Of a stretch of 5,282 nt of DNA, positions 1 through 5,282 are shown in pieces; positions within the stretch are counted from its first letter, which is position 1, and every line of letters starts with the position of its first letter. The translations under genes were made by a program, and so were the position numbers. The notes beneath the pieces were generated by a model. That model made no database searches. It saw only the letters and a program-made list of their open reading frames with translations, and had not been told where the DNA came from. The DNA comes from Cyanobacteriota bacterium (GTDB taxonomy: Bacteria; Cyanobacteriota; Cyanobacteriia; Leptolyngbyales; Leptolyngbyaceae), in contig JAIXVO010000396.1 of the NCBI GenBank assembly GCA_027482985.1, positions 1-5,282 of the forward strand, read 5' to 3'.

Positions 1-404
1 AACGCCCCTTTAAAGTTAGCTATTTCCTCACCCCCACCAGCGCCGTCGATGTCCTGCCGCCCTTACAAGATCTCCTCCTCGCCGCCGGGTTAGACGTGCA
101 ACTCATCTACAGTGGCAGTTTAGACCTCGACATCCTCCCCAGCCGTGCCAATAAAGGGCAAGCCATGACCTTTCTCCGCGAACAGTTAGGCATTGCTGCG
201 GCCAAAACCGTTGCCTGCGGTGATTCTGGCAATGACCTGGCGATGTTTCGAGATCGCTCCGAACGCGGCATCATCGTCGGCAACGCCATGCCCGAACTCC
301 TCGACTGGCACCATGCGAATCCCAATCGCGATCGCTACCTAGCAACCGCCCATTGTGCAGGGGGGATTTTGGAGGGGTTGCGGTATTTTGGGTTTTTGGA
401 GTAG
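1..404 (+). CDS. spp: Sucrose-phosphate phosphatase, C-terminal part (5'-truncated by window)
   Basis: This enzyme removes phosphate from sucrose-6F-phosphate, the last step of sucrose synthesis in the cytoplasm. The frame is open from base 3 to the TAG at 402-404, giving 133 residues, about half of the roughly 245-260 usual for cyanobacterial enzymes. The start lies outside the window; the GTG at 96 is internal, because family-like sequence (RPFKVSYFLT) precedes it. Visible HAD-superfamily motifs are the motif III lysine in NKG (codon 153-155) and motif IV GDSGND (219-236), whose acidic residues bind magnesium. The 23-residue spacing from the lysine to the first Asp equals what I recall for the Synechocystis enzyme. 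The ending GGILEGLRYFGFLE also resembles the family C-terminus. The nucleophile motif DxD is not in the window, so activity cannot be judged. No terminator with a T-run follows directly. Confidence 0.93.
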   Translation, partial: RPFKVSYFLTPTSAVDVLPPLQDLLLAAGLDVQLIYSGSLDLDILPSRANKGQAMTFLREQLGIAAAKTVACGDSGNDLAMFRDRSERGIIVGNAMPELLDWHHANPNRDRYLATAHCAGGILEGLRYFGFLE

Positions 405-413
405 GCGGGAGGG

Positions 414-445
414 GGAGGCAGGAGGCAGGAGGCAGGAGGCAGGAG
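414..445 (+). repeat. Tandem heptamer array GGAGGCA, four full units plus 4 bases
   Basis: Four identical GGAGGCA units start at 414, 421, 428 and 435, followed by GGAG. Short tandemly repeated heptamers of this kind (STRR) are known in cyanobacterial intergenic DNA. The array begins 10 bases after the spp stop. Its reverse complement, TGCCTCC, recurs at 658-664, 686-692 and 5104-5110, so one repeat family is present at three places in the window. Confidence 0.9.
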
Positions 446-465
446 ACCTAAAAATGTAGGGGTTC

Positions 466-514
466 AGCATTCGGCTACAGTTCTGGCAAGCAGTCAGAAC
501 TGTAGCCGAATGCT
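466..514. repeat. Hairpin-forming inverted repeat, 20-bp perfect arms, 9-base loop
   Basis: The arms are 466-485 (begins AGCATTCGGCTACAG) and 495-514, perfectly complementary, with loop 486-494. Beyond a C/A mismatch (465/515), pairing resumes for five bases (460-464 with 516-520), and CCTAAA at 447-452 can pair with TTTAGG at 522-527, so the imperfect hairpin may span 447-527. A GTAGGGG...AGCATTCGG type sequence is, from memory, a dispersed intergenic repeat in many cyanobacteria. It might act as a terminator or mRNA-stabilising structure for spp, but the right arm is followed by AAACCC and not a T-run. I see no target-site duplication and no transposase. Confidence 0.85.
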
Positions 515-609
515 AAACCCATTTAGGGGGCATATCTTGTTCAGACGGCTCCGCGATCGCTCAGAGGATATTTGCGGAATAAATGTTAAACCTTCTCCCT
601 CCATTCCCC

Positions 610-636
610 TGGAGACGTGCCAGCGGCGCGTCTCTA
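610..636. repeat. Short GC-rich hairpin repeat (GAGACG...CGTCTC type)
   Basis: Arms 612-621 and 625-634 pair over ten positions, with one G-T wobble, around the 3-base loop AGC. A further wobble (611/635) and a T-A pair (610/636) can extend the stem. GAGACGCGCC-type palindromes of this form are common dispersed repeats in cyanobacterial intergenic DNA (recall, not searched). No run of T follows, so a terminator role is not supported. Confidence 0.65.
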
Positions 637-657
637 CTAAATTCTCTTGCTTGTTTC

Positions 658-692
658 TGCCTCCTGGCTCCTGACTTCTGACTCCTGCCTCC
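658..692 (-). repeat. Degenerate heptamer array (TGCCTCC family), five units, inverted
   Basis: Five contiguous 7-base units start at 658, 665, 672, 679 and 686. The first and last are exact TGCCTCC, the reverse complement of the GGAGGCA unit at 414-445; the middle three vary at one to three positions. The array continues into a C/T-rich tract to about 730. With the 414-445 array it makes a large inverted pair around the two hairpins, and the purine and pyrimidine strands could pair in RNA or extrude in DNA. Confidence 0.8.
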
Positions 693-767
693 CCCTCCCT
701 TCCTCTTCCCCACCCCCCTCCCCTCCCTTTTCCGACCGATAGACTTTCAGCCGCAATTCTGCCTATC

Positions 768-2591
768 TTGGAGAAGGTCAGAGCGGCGATCGCGGCGAAT
801 AGGAGCAAGTTTGTGGATACCAGCGAAATTAAGCGAGAAGCCAACACGCTGTATAAGGATGTGCAACCCATTTTGCAGATGGGCAGGCAATTTGAGCAGT
901 TGTTATTGACGGATGTGGCAAAAATTGTGTTGCTGTGTGGGCGCAGCAACAACGATATTTCGGCGAATGAATTGTTGGGCTTCATTGTGTTCTATGCGCT
1001 GGTGAAGCAAGATCGGGCGATGTTGGATGTGGTGGTGAATCGCTGGGAAGCGTCGCGGGATGTGCGGCTGAAGTATGAGAAGGAAGCGGTGCAAATTTTG
1101 CTGCAACTGAAGGGCGCGATCGCGGATGAAACCGTCCTCGCCCTACCCTCCATTCTCAACCAGCAAGATGAAGCCCAGGGCACGCGCTTACTGGATGCTG
1201 CCGTCAATGCCATGTACCGCTTTGCGCAGGTGATTGTGAAAGCGGATGGGCAAATTACGATGGAAGAAATGGCTGCGCTGTCGCAGGTGTGGCAAATGCT
1301 GCATACCTATCACAATCCGGAGGCGGATTTACAACAGGCCATCCAAGCCGTAACACCGCCCGTCTCTGCTGCCAGTGCCCCAGCATCGCCAACGGTGCCT
1401 GCTGCCACTGCGCCGCCCCCGCCAGCACCTTCTCCAGAGGGATTGGAGACCGTCATGGCAGAACTGAATCAACTGATTGGGATGGACAACATTAAGGATG
1501 AAGTCAAATCTCTGACGAATTTCCTCAAGGTGCAAAAAGTGCGCGCCGATCGCGGGCTGGCAACGACTTCGGTATCACTACATTCGGTGTTTAGTGGGCC
1601 GCCGGGAACGGGCAAAACGACCGTCGCCCGATTGGTGAGCCGGATTTTTCAGGAATTGGGCTTTCTGGCGAAAGGGCATCTGGTGGAAACAGATCGCGCG
1701 GGGTTGGTGGCAGACTACATCGGCGGCACGTCTAAAAAAGTCGATGAAAAGGTGACTGCGGCGCTGGATGGGGTGTTATTTATTGATGAAGCCTATGCCC
1801 TGACCCCGAAGGACAGTTCGCGCGACTTTGGCCAGGAAGCAGTGGATACCTTGCTCAAGCGGATGGAGGACTATCGGCAACGGCTGGTGGTAATTGCAGC
1901 GGGCTACACCGACGAAATGCTGCGGTTTGTAGAATCTAATCCGGGGTTAAAGTCCCGCTTCAATCGCTACTTTTATTTCAAAGACTATACGCCGGATGAA
2001 CTCGTCGCCATCTTTAACAAGATGTGTCGCGATAGTCACTTTCACCCCACCGATGCCGCCAACGACAAACTCAAGTCTCTGCTGATCGGGCTATACGACC
2101 AGCGCGATCGCACCTTTGGCAATGCTCGTCTGGTGCGCAATCTGTTTGAAAAGGCGATCGAGCGGCAGGCCAACCGACTGGCTGTGATCAACACCCTAAC
2201 CGATGACATCCTGACCACCATCCTGCCCGAAGATATTCCTGACCCCGACCTTGCCCCCGCTCGCCCCGCTGCTGACGCTCCCGCTCCGGCGGTTCCCCAG
2301 GCTGACCCCACCCCCGCACCGTCCGCTTGGCTGGAACAATTCACCCCGCTCCTGAATCAAGCGCTGCATCCGATTGGCACCACTGCTAAAATTCGGCTCA
2401 AGCGCGATGTCCTGCAATTTCTGTTCAGTGCCGATCCGGTGCCAGATGCCACGGAAATGGCGGCATTGACGGTGAGTTTGCTGAAGCGATCGCCGATTGA
2501 GGGCATCCGCGAGATTCAAATGTACGGTATTTTACCGGGAGATGAATTTCCGGAGTGGAGCCAGGAGTTTGATTTGCAAACTGATGCTTGA
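768..2591 (+). CDS. AAA+ ATPase: TerB-like N-terminus, CbbX/SpoVK-like ATPase, small C-terminal domain
   Basis: This is a probable cytoplasmic ATP-driven remodelling protein with no known substrate. The 607 residues divide into four parts. Residues 1-194 are helical and contain a TerB-like acidic motif (ADGQITMEE, 159-167). Residues 196-224 form a Pro/Ala/Ser linker. Residues about 226-490 are a AAA+ module: Walker A GPPGTGKT (277-284), Walker B VLFIDE (336-341), an AGY sensor-1 segment (378-380), an arginine-finger-like SRF (R397) and a sensor-2 GNAR (451-454). A second Pro/Ala linker (490-520) leads to a small domain (521-607) ending PEWSQEFDL, resembling a C-terminal domain I recall from other cyanobacterial proteins. 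The AAA+ core is closest in pattern to CbbX (red-type Rubisco activase) and SpoVK/EccA proteins, but the flanking domains make a Rubisco role unproven. The start is uncertain: TTG 768 is the first usable codon, has no Shine-Dalgarno sequence and directly follows repeat DNA; GTG 813 is an alternative giving 592 residues. Confidence 0.85.
   Translation: MEKVRAAIAANRSKFVDTSEIKREANTLYKDVQPILQMGRQFEQLLLTDVAKIVLLCGRSNNDISANELLGFIVFYALVKQDRAMLDVVVNRWEASRDVRLKYEKEAVQILLQLKGAIADETVLALPSILNQQDEAQGTRLLDAAVNAMYRFAQVIVKADGQITMEEMAALSQVWQMLHTYHNPEADLQQAIQAVTPPVSAASAPASPTVPAATAPPPPAPSPEGLETVMAELNQLIGMDNIKDEVKSLTNFLKVQKVRADRGLATTSVSLHSVFSGPPGTGKTTVARLVSRIFQELGFLAKGHLVETDRAGLVADYIGGTSKKVDEKVTAALDGVLFIDEAYALTPKDSSRDFGQEAVDTLLKRMEDYRQRLVVIAAGYTDEMLRFVESNPGLKSRFNRYFYFKDYTPDELVAIFNKMCRDSHFHPTDAANDKLKSLLIGLYDQRDRTFGNARLVRNLFEKAIERQANRLAVINTLTDDILTTILPEDIPDPDLAPARPAADAPAPAVPQADPTPAPSAWLEQFTPLLNQALHPIGTTAKIRLKRDVLQFLFSADPVPDATEMAALTVSLLKRSPIEGIREIQMYGILPGDEFPEWSQEFDLQTDA
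801..815 (+). promoter_or_regulatory. Possible ribosome binding site AGGAG before alternative GTG start
   Basis: AGGAG at 801-805 lies 7 bases before an in-frame GTG at 813-815, which is good spacing for translation initiation. The TTG at 768 lacks any such sequence upstream. Against this, the skipped residues ([15 protein letters not shown]) read like normal coding sequence continuous with the rest, and the motif could be chance within Arg/Ser codons. Confidence 0.35.
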
Positions 2592-2770
2592 GGATTGCAC
2601 CGATAGCTTTACGGCAGAGCGCGATCGCCAGCCGACTTTGCAAAGCTTTGGTGAAGACTGTCGCTTTAATCTTGTGCAGATTCGCGATCGGCAGTCAACA
2701 CTAATGGAGAGCTTTTCCCAAAAACTTTGCCGCTGGCTATTCCCAAGTGTCCCCCTTATTGGAGCAACGT
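2592..2770 (+). other. Spacer between the AAA+ gene and manC
   Basis: These 179 bases separate two genes on the same strand. They hold a HIP1 site (2621-2628), two overlapping 10-base palindromes (CTTTGCAAAG at 2636-2645 and CAAAGCTTTG at 2641-2650), and a lone TTTAAT (2665-2670) that resembles a -10 box but lacks a well-spaced -35. There is no clear terminator. manC could be read through from the AAA+ gene or have its own weak promoter here; the sequence does not decide. Confidence 0.5.
2761..2764 (+). promoter_or_regulatory. Shine-Dalgarno GGAG that fixes the manC start
   Basis: GGAG lies 6 bases before the ATG at 2771. This favours that ATG over the in-frame GTG at 2747, which would place the site inside the coding sequence and add eight residues ahead of the conserved N-terminal beta strand. 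Confidence 0.75.
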
Positions 2771-3838
2771 ATGAGCAACCCGACCCTGATTCCCGTAATT
2801 CTTGCTGGTGGTAAAGGTGAGCGCTTTTGGCCGCTGAGTCGCCGCAACCGTCCCAAACAATTCCTGAGTTTGGACGGCAGTGGTCGCAGTTTGCTCCAGG
2901 CGACGGCAGAACGGTTATTGGCGATCGCGGGCGGCTGGCAGGATATCTTTGTCGTCACTGCCGCCCATTTGGAAGACGGGGTGCGGGAACAACTGCCCGA
3001 CTTACCCATTGCCAATTTGTTAGTGGAACCAGAAGGCCGCGATACCGCCCCGGCAGTCGCCTGGAGCACCCTGGAAATTGCCAGTCGTTATGGTCGCGAT
3101 GCCGTCTTAGGTTTTTTCCCGGCAGATCATTGGATTGCCGATGAAGCGAAATTTATGTCCACCCTGACAGCCGCAGCAGATCTGGCGACGCAACAAGCGG
3201 CGATCGTCACCCTTGGCATTGCTCCCACCTACCCTTCCACGGGCTACGGCTACATCCAACAGGGTAACCCCGCCGGAACTTATGGCGATGGGTTCCCCGC
3301 CTATCAAGTCGATCGCTTCACCGAAAAACCCGATCGCGACACCGCCGAATCCTTCCTGGCGACGGGCACCTTTAGCTGGAATAGTGGCATGTTCGTGTTC
3401 CGGGCTGGCGTGGCACTGGATGAACTCCTGGCCTACGCTCCGGAAATCCTGGGGCCACTGGAAGCGCAAGGCGTAGCCGCCTATCCCACCTTGACGAAAA
3501 AGAGCATCGATTATGCCTTGATGGAAAAAACACAACAGGCATACGTCTTACCCGTCAGTTTCGGCTGGGATGACTTGGGGGATTGGAATGCGATCGAACG
3601 GCTGCTGAAAGGCGAAGACCCGAATGTGGAACTGGCGCGGCACGTGGGCTTAGATACGCAAGGTGCCCTCTTCTATGCCACCGACCATGATGATTTGATC
3701 GTGACCATTGGGCTGGAAGATACCGTAATCGTGCGGGATGGCAAAGTCACGTTGATCGTGAAGAAAGACCGGACGCAGGAAATCAAAAATGTCTTGAAAG
3801 AGATTCAAGCCGACCCCACCCTCAAACATTTGCTGTAG
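2771..3838 (+). CDS. manC: Mannose-1-phosphate guanylyltransferase (GDP-mannose pyrophosphorylase)
   Basis: The enzyme makes GDP-mannose and pyrophosphate from GTP and mannose-1-phosphate in the cytoplasm, feeding GDP-fucose, lipopolysaccharide and exopolysaccharide synthesis. It has 355 residues, the length of stand-alone forms; the C-terminal phosphomannose-isomerase cupin of the roughly 470-residue bifunctional enzymes is absent. Motifs in order: the nucleotide-binding loop AGGKGERFWPLSRRNRPKQF (12-31), EPEGRDTAPAV (86-96), FPADH (116-120), the sugar-phosphate site FTEKP (183-187), WNSGMFVF (203-210) and WDDLGDW (266-272). Two positions differ from the common RNTAPA and PSDH forms (Asn to Asp at 91, Ser to Ala at 118); both look conservative. 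The ATG start is supported by GGAG 6 bases upstream. The gene converges on the Rpn gene with 7 bases between stops and no room for an ordinary terminator, so 3' transcript overlap is likely. Confidence 0.95.
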   Translation: MSNPTLIPVILAGGKGERFWPLSRRNRPKQFLSLDGSGRSLLQATAERLLAIAGGWQDIFVVTAAHLEDGVREQLPDLPIANLLVEPEGRDTAPAVAWSTLEIASRYGRDAVLGFFPADHWIADEAKFMSTLTAAADLATQQAAIVTLGIAPTYPSTGYGYIQQGNPAGTYGDGFPAYQVDRFTEKPDRDTAESFLATGTFSWNSGMFVFRAGVALDELLAYAPEILGPLEAQGVAAYPTLTKKSIDYALMEKTQQAYVLPVSFGWDDLGDWNAIERLLKGEDPNVELARHVGLDTQGALFYATDHDDLIVTIGLEDTVIVRDGKVTLIVKKDRTQEIKNVLKEIQADPTLKHLL

Positions 3839-3846
3839 GCGATCGC
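3839..3846. repeat. HIP1 octamer GCGATCGC filling the gap between convergent stops
   Basis: The octamer occupies the whole 7-base interval after the manC stop plus the last base of the Rpn stop codon. It is one of 13 exact HIP1 sites here; the others start at 328, 553, 786, 1116, 2104, 2486, 2621, 2921, 4663, 4760, 4952 and 5191. That is about one per 400 bases against roughly one per 65 kb for a random octamer in unbiased DNA, a strong cyanobacterial signature. Confidence 0.95.
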
Positions 3847-4742
3847 TAAACGTTCTGTTCTAACCAACTCACCAGATCATCAAGCTGGGTAAAGTCCAGC
3901 AGGGCTTCGCCGAGCGCTTCCAGTTGTTCCACCGACAACTGTTCGACTTGAGCGGTAATTTCGGTTGGCAGAGTGTTTAATCGCCGCTGGAGCAATTTGA
4001 GAATCAGCGATCGGCTTTCTTCTTGCCTACCTTCTTGTCTGCCTTCTTGCCTACCTTCTTGTCTGCCTTCTTGCCTGCCTTCTTGCAGTCCTTGCTGGCG
4101 GCCCTCGGCTAATCCTTGTTCGAGAATATACTGATAGGTCACGGATTCTTTCACAATCTCCTCCCGCAAGATTTGCCGAATCACTGCTGTTTCTAATACT
4201 AAGCCTGACAAGATGAAAGTGGCAGCGGCAACATTCTTTTGCTCAGTGCGATTGTCCATCTGGTCAATCTGTTGCGCGACTTGGCGTAACGTCTCCGGTT
4301 TATTGTCATTTTGGCTCAGAATCGCCAGAGGTAAAAGTCCGGGAAACCTGAGGAATTCTGTCGTTGGGATTTCCCAGAGCCGAATCACTTCAAACTCATG
4401 TCGCAGCCCAGAGATGGCAAAGGTGGTTTGTTGCGCTCGTTCGGATCGAGTCGGTTTGAGATAGATGACGACCTGCCGCATTTGCAGCTGGGGATAGCGA
4501 CGAAACACGCGCAGGCGATAATCTGCCATCCGAAACGGAATGTCTAGATTGGGTTGAGTTTGGAACTCTAAATGCAGGATGGTCGATCGCGCTGCCAGCA
4601 AAATCAGGCTATCCGCCCGAATCGGTTCGAGGGAGAGTTCCGATGGACTCAGTTGGGTCAGCGCGATCGCCTCTCCCAAAAGCCATTGGGCAAAATCCTG
4701 ACTGTAGTGTTCGACCAGAAATTTGCAAACGTTGTCATACAT
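3846..4742 (-). CDS. Rpn family PD-(D/E)XK nuclease-like protein with DUF4351-type C-terminus
   Basis: The 298-residue product belongs to the Rpn/'putative transposase' group of PD-(D/E)XK proteins, abundant in cyanobacteria. Related Rpn proteins in E. coli are DNA endonucleases that stimulate recombination; the role of the cyanobacterial paralogues is unclear. The nuclease core is near the N-terminus: D44 in IRADS and the E59-x-Q61 pair in HLEFQ match the D...(D/E)XK/Q active site, so it appears intact. A helical middle leads to a Gly-Arg-Gln-Glu tetrapeptide repeat (about 214-242), probably a charged helix or coil, then a C-terminal segment (about 243-298, SLILKLLQRRLNTL to VSWLEQNV) typical of DUF4351. 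I chose ATG 4742 because MYDNVCKF matches how I recall these proteins starting; TTG 4799 would add 19 residues and overlap hemW by 26 bases. No Shine-Dalgarno sequence is visible. No transposase, inverted repeats or target duplication surround it, so it is not itself a clear insertion sequence. Confidence 0.88.
   Translation of the reverse strand: MYDNVCKFLVEHYSQDFAQWLLGEAIALTQLSPSELSLEPIRADSLILLAARSTILHLEFQTQPNLDIPFRMADYRLRVFRRYPQLQMRQVVIYLKPTRSERAQQTTFAISGLRHEFEVIRLWEIPTTEFLRFPGLLPLAILSQNDNKPETLRQVAQQIDQMDNRTEQKNVAAATFILSGLVLETAVIRQILREEIVKESVTYQYILEQGLAEGRQQGLQEGRQEGRQEGRQEGRQEGRQEESRSLILKLLQRRLNTLPTEITAQVEQLSVEQLEALGEALLDFTQLDDLVSWLEQNV
4018..4101 (-). repeat. 12-bp tandem repeat in the Rpn gene, seven units, encoding Gly-Arg-Gln-Glu
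   Basis: Units start every 12 bases from 4018 (consensus CCTTCTTGCCTA on the plus strand). The first four alternate between endings GCCTA and GTCTG, so 4018-4041 and 4042-4065 are two 24-bp copies differing at one base; this points to a recent duplication. Later units, toward 4101, are more diverged. Because 12 is a multiple of 3, copy-number change alters only the length of the linker between nuclease core and C-terminal domain. Confidence 0.9.
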
Positions 4743-4749
4743 GGGGGCA

Positions 4750-4777
4750 ATTGTACTGTGCGATCGCGCGTCCTCAA
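4750..4777 (-). promoter_or_regulatory. Possible promoter for the Rpn gene, overlapping the hemW stop
   Basis: On the minus strand, TTGAGG (4777-4772) and TACAAT (4755-4750) are separated by 16 bases, matching the -35 and -10 consensus at 4 and 5 of 6 positions. The -10 box ends 7 bases before the ATG at 4742, so transcription would begin at or next to the start codon and yield a leaderless or nearly leaderless mRNA. The lack of a Shine-Dalgarno sequence agrees with this. A HIP1 site (4760-4767) sits in the spacer. Such matches also arise by chance. Confidence 0.35.
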
Positions 4778-5282
4778 ACAGACTCCTCGATCGCCTCAAA
4801 AATCGCCGTCAGCACCACATTCGAGAATAAAAATCCTTCCGGGTCCGTCAATCGCACGCGACCTGACAGTGGCGGCTGCGATGCAGGACTGTCCGACATC
4901 CATTCCACCCAACCTTGCCGCAAATAAGGCTGCAAACAATCCCATAAGGTTGCGATCGCCCCCGTCCCAAAGTCCGCCACCAACCGCCCCAAATCGATCC
5001 CCTCCGCCAACCGCAACCCCAACATCACCGTCTCCAATAAATCCGGTGATGCTTCCTCAATTGCAGCTTTCAGCATCAGGTCTGTCTCCTGCTTCCTTTC
5101 CCCTGCCTCCTGCCCTCTGCCCTCTGCCCTCTGCCCTCTGCCTTGCGCCACCCACGCATAATACTCCCCCGTCTTCCGCGGTCGCGCCCAGCGATCGCCC
5201 CGTACATAACTGGTGGCTCCCATCCCAAACCCGTAGAACGGCAAATTCTGCCAGTACACCCGATTGTGACGGCATTGATAAC
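4774..5282 (-). CDS. hemW: HemW heme chaperone / radical SAM protein, C-terminal part (5'-truncated by window)
   Basis: HemW proteins are radical SAM relatives of the oxygen-independent coproporphyrinogen oxidase HemN; they bind heme and act as heme chaperones, and are often annotated as coproporphyrinogen III oxidase. The frame is open from the window edge to the TGA at 4776-4774, giving 168 residues of an expected 380-410. The first residues, YQCRHNRVYWQNLPFYGFGMGATSYV read in two parts (YQCRHNRVYW, then YGFGMGATSYV), are a hallmark of HemW, so the GTG at 5259 is internal. The HemN C-terminal domain follows (DLLETVMLGLRLAEGIDL), then an ending with LTDPEGFLFSN. The radical SAM cysteine motif lies outside the window. 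A Gly/Arg/Gln/Glu-rich stretch between the two parts is encoded by a heptamer array (5083-5145), placed where the family is variable in length, so function is probably kept. The Rpn gene begins 31 bases downstream. Confidence 0.94.
   Translation of the reverse strand, partial: YQCRHNRVYWQNLPFYGFGMGATSYVRGDRWARPRKTGEYYAWVAQGRGQRAEGRGQEAGERKQETDLMLKAAIEEASPDLLETVMLGLRLAEGIDLGRLVADFGTGAIATLWDCLQPYLRQGWVEWMSDSPASQPPLSGRVRLTDPEGFLFSNVVLTAIFEAIEESV
5083..5145 (-). repeat. Nine-unit heptamer array inside hemW
   Basis: Nine contiguous 7-base units run from 5083 to 5145. Four consecutive exact TGCCCTC units (5111-5138) form the centre; TGCCTCC at 5104 is identical to the intergenic unit near 658-692, and the outer units are degenerate. 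The total of 63 bases equals 21 codons, so the hemW frame is kept, giving a 7-residue periodic peptide (GQRAEGR, GQEAGER, KQETD). Any gain or loss not a multiple of three units would shift the frame; one alternative frame meets a TGA at 5059-5057 just past the array. Confidence 0.92.

Larger units (their letters stand above)
405..767. other. Repeat-rich gene-free region between spp and the AAA+ gene
   Basis: These 363 bases hold no convincing gene. In order they contain a GGAGGCA heptamer array (414-445), a long hairpin (466-514 core), a HIP1 site (553-560), a short GC-rich hairpin (610-636), a heptamer array in inverted orientation (658-692) and a pyrimidine-only style tract to about 730. 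The stretch 528-609 is the only part that looks like unique DNA. I could not identify a convincing -35/-10 pair or a Shine-Dalgarno sequence for the downstream gene. A minus-strand open frame across 494-985 is low complexity and overlaps the AAA+ gene, so it is not called. Confidence 0.75.

Noticed and set aside
96..404. Independent 102-residue gene starting at GTG 96
   Set aside because: The frame is open to base 3 and the upstream residues (RPFKVSYFLT) fit sucrose-phosphate phosphatase, so this is an internal codon of a gene cut by the window edge.
466..514. Rho-independent terminator for spp
   Set aside because: The stem is strong but no T-run follows it on the plus strand, and it lies more than 60 bases past the stop; a repeat element fits better.
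405..767. CRISPR array in the repeat-rich region
   Set aside because: The repeats are 7-base tandem units and hairpins without regularly spaced unique spacers of 30-40 bases, and no cas gene is present.
494..985. Minus-strand open frame of 163 codons spanning the repeat region and the start of the AAA+ gene
   Set aside because: Its middle is translated pyrimidine-tract and heptamer repeat (Gly/Arg/Glu low complexity), its start lies inside the AAA+ coding sequence, and no domain is recognisable.
768..2591. Calling the AAA+ protein CbbX (Rubisco activase)
   Set aside because: The ATPase core resembles CbbX, but the extra N- and C-terminal domains, the doubled length and the absence of Rubisco genes nearby do not support that specific role.
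3846..4742. Insertion sequence transposase
   Set aside because: The residues match the PD-(D/E)XK Rpn type and not a DDE or HUH transposase, and I see no terminal inverted repeats or target duplication around it.
5057..5275. Second minus-strand open frame within hemW
   Set aside because: It is the frameshifted shadow of hemW across the heptamer array; the conserved HemW sequence is in the other frame.

Overview
The window looks like chromosomal DNA of a cyanobacterium. The palindrome GCGATCGC (HIP1) occurs 13 times in 5.3 kb. Intergenic DNA carries degenerate heptamer arrays and hairpin repeats of cyanobacterial type. The gene content also fits: a sucrose-phosphate phosphatase, a PD-(D/E)XK 'Rpn' protein of the cyanobacterial type and a HemW with a typical cyanobacterial sequence. 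The genus cannot be fixed from this evidence, but a filamentous or Leptolyngbya/Oscillatoria-like genome is plausible.

Layout, left to right. 1-404 (+) is the C-terminal half of sucrose-phosphate phosphatase, cut by the window edge. 405-767 has no gene and is mostly repeats: a GGAGGCA heptamer array, a 20-bp perfect hairpin, a second GC-rich hairpin, and a heptamer array in the opposite orientation running into a long pyrimidine tract. 768-2591 (+) is a 607-residue multidomain AAA+ ATPase with a TerB-like N-terminal part, a CbbX/SpoVK-like ATPase and a small C-terminal domain. 2592-2770 is a short spacer. 2771-3838 (+) is a stand-alone mannose-1-phosphate guanylyltransferase. It converges on 3846-4742 (-), an Rpn/PD-(D/E)XK protein, with only 7 bases between the two stop codons. 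4774-5282 (-) is the C-terminal part of HemW, cut by the right edge, with a nine-unit heptamer array inside its reading frame.

The genes do not form an obvious pathway. Sucrose-phosphate phosphatase and ManC both serve sugar metabolism (sucrose synthesis and GDP-mannose supply), but repeats and the AAA+ gene separate them and no shared operon is visible. HemW and the Rpn gene lie 31 bases apart on the same strand and could be co-transcribed, although a promoter-like sequence at the end of hemW could drive the Rpn gene alone. I found no clear new defence or mobile system. The points most worth checking are the in-frame heptamer array in hemW, the unusual domain combination and uncertain start of the AAA+ protein, and the repeat-filled segment in front of it.
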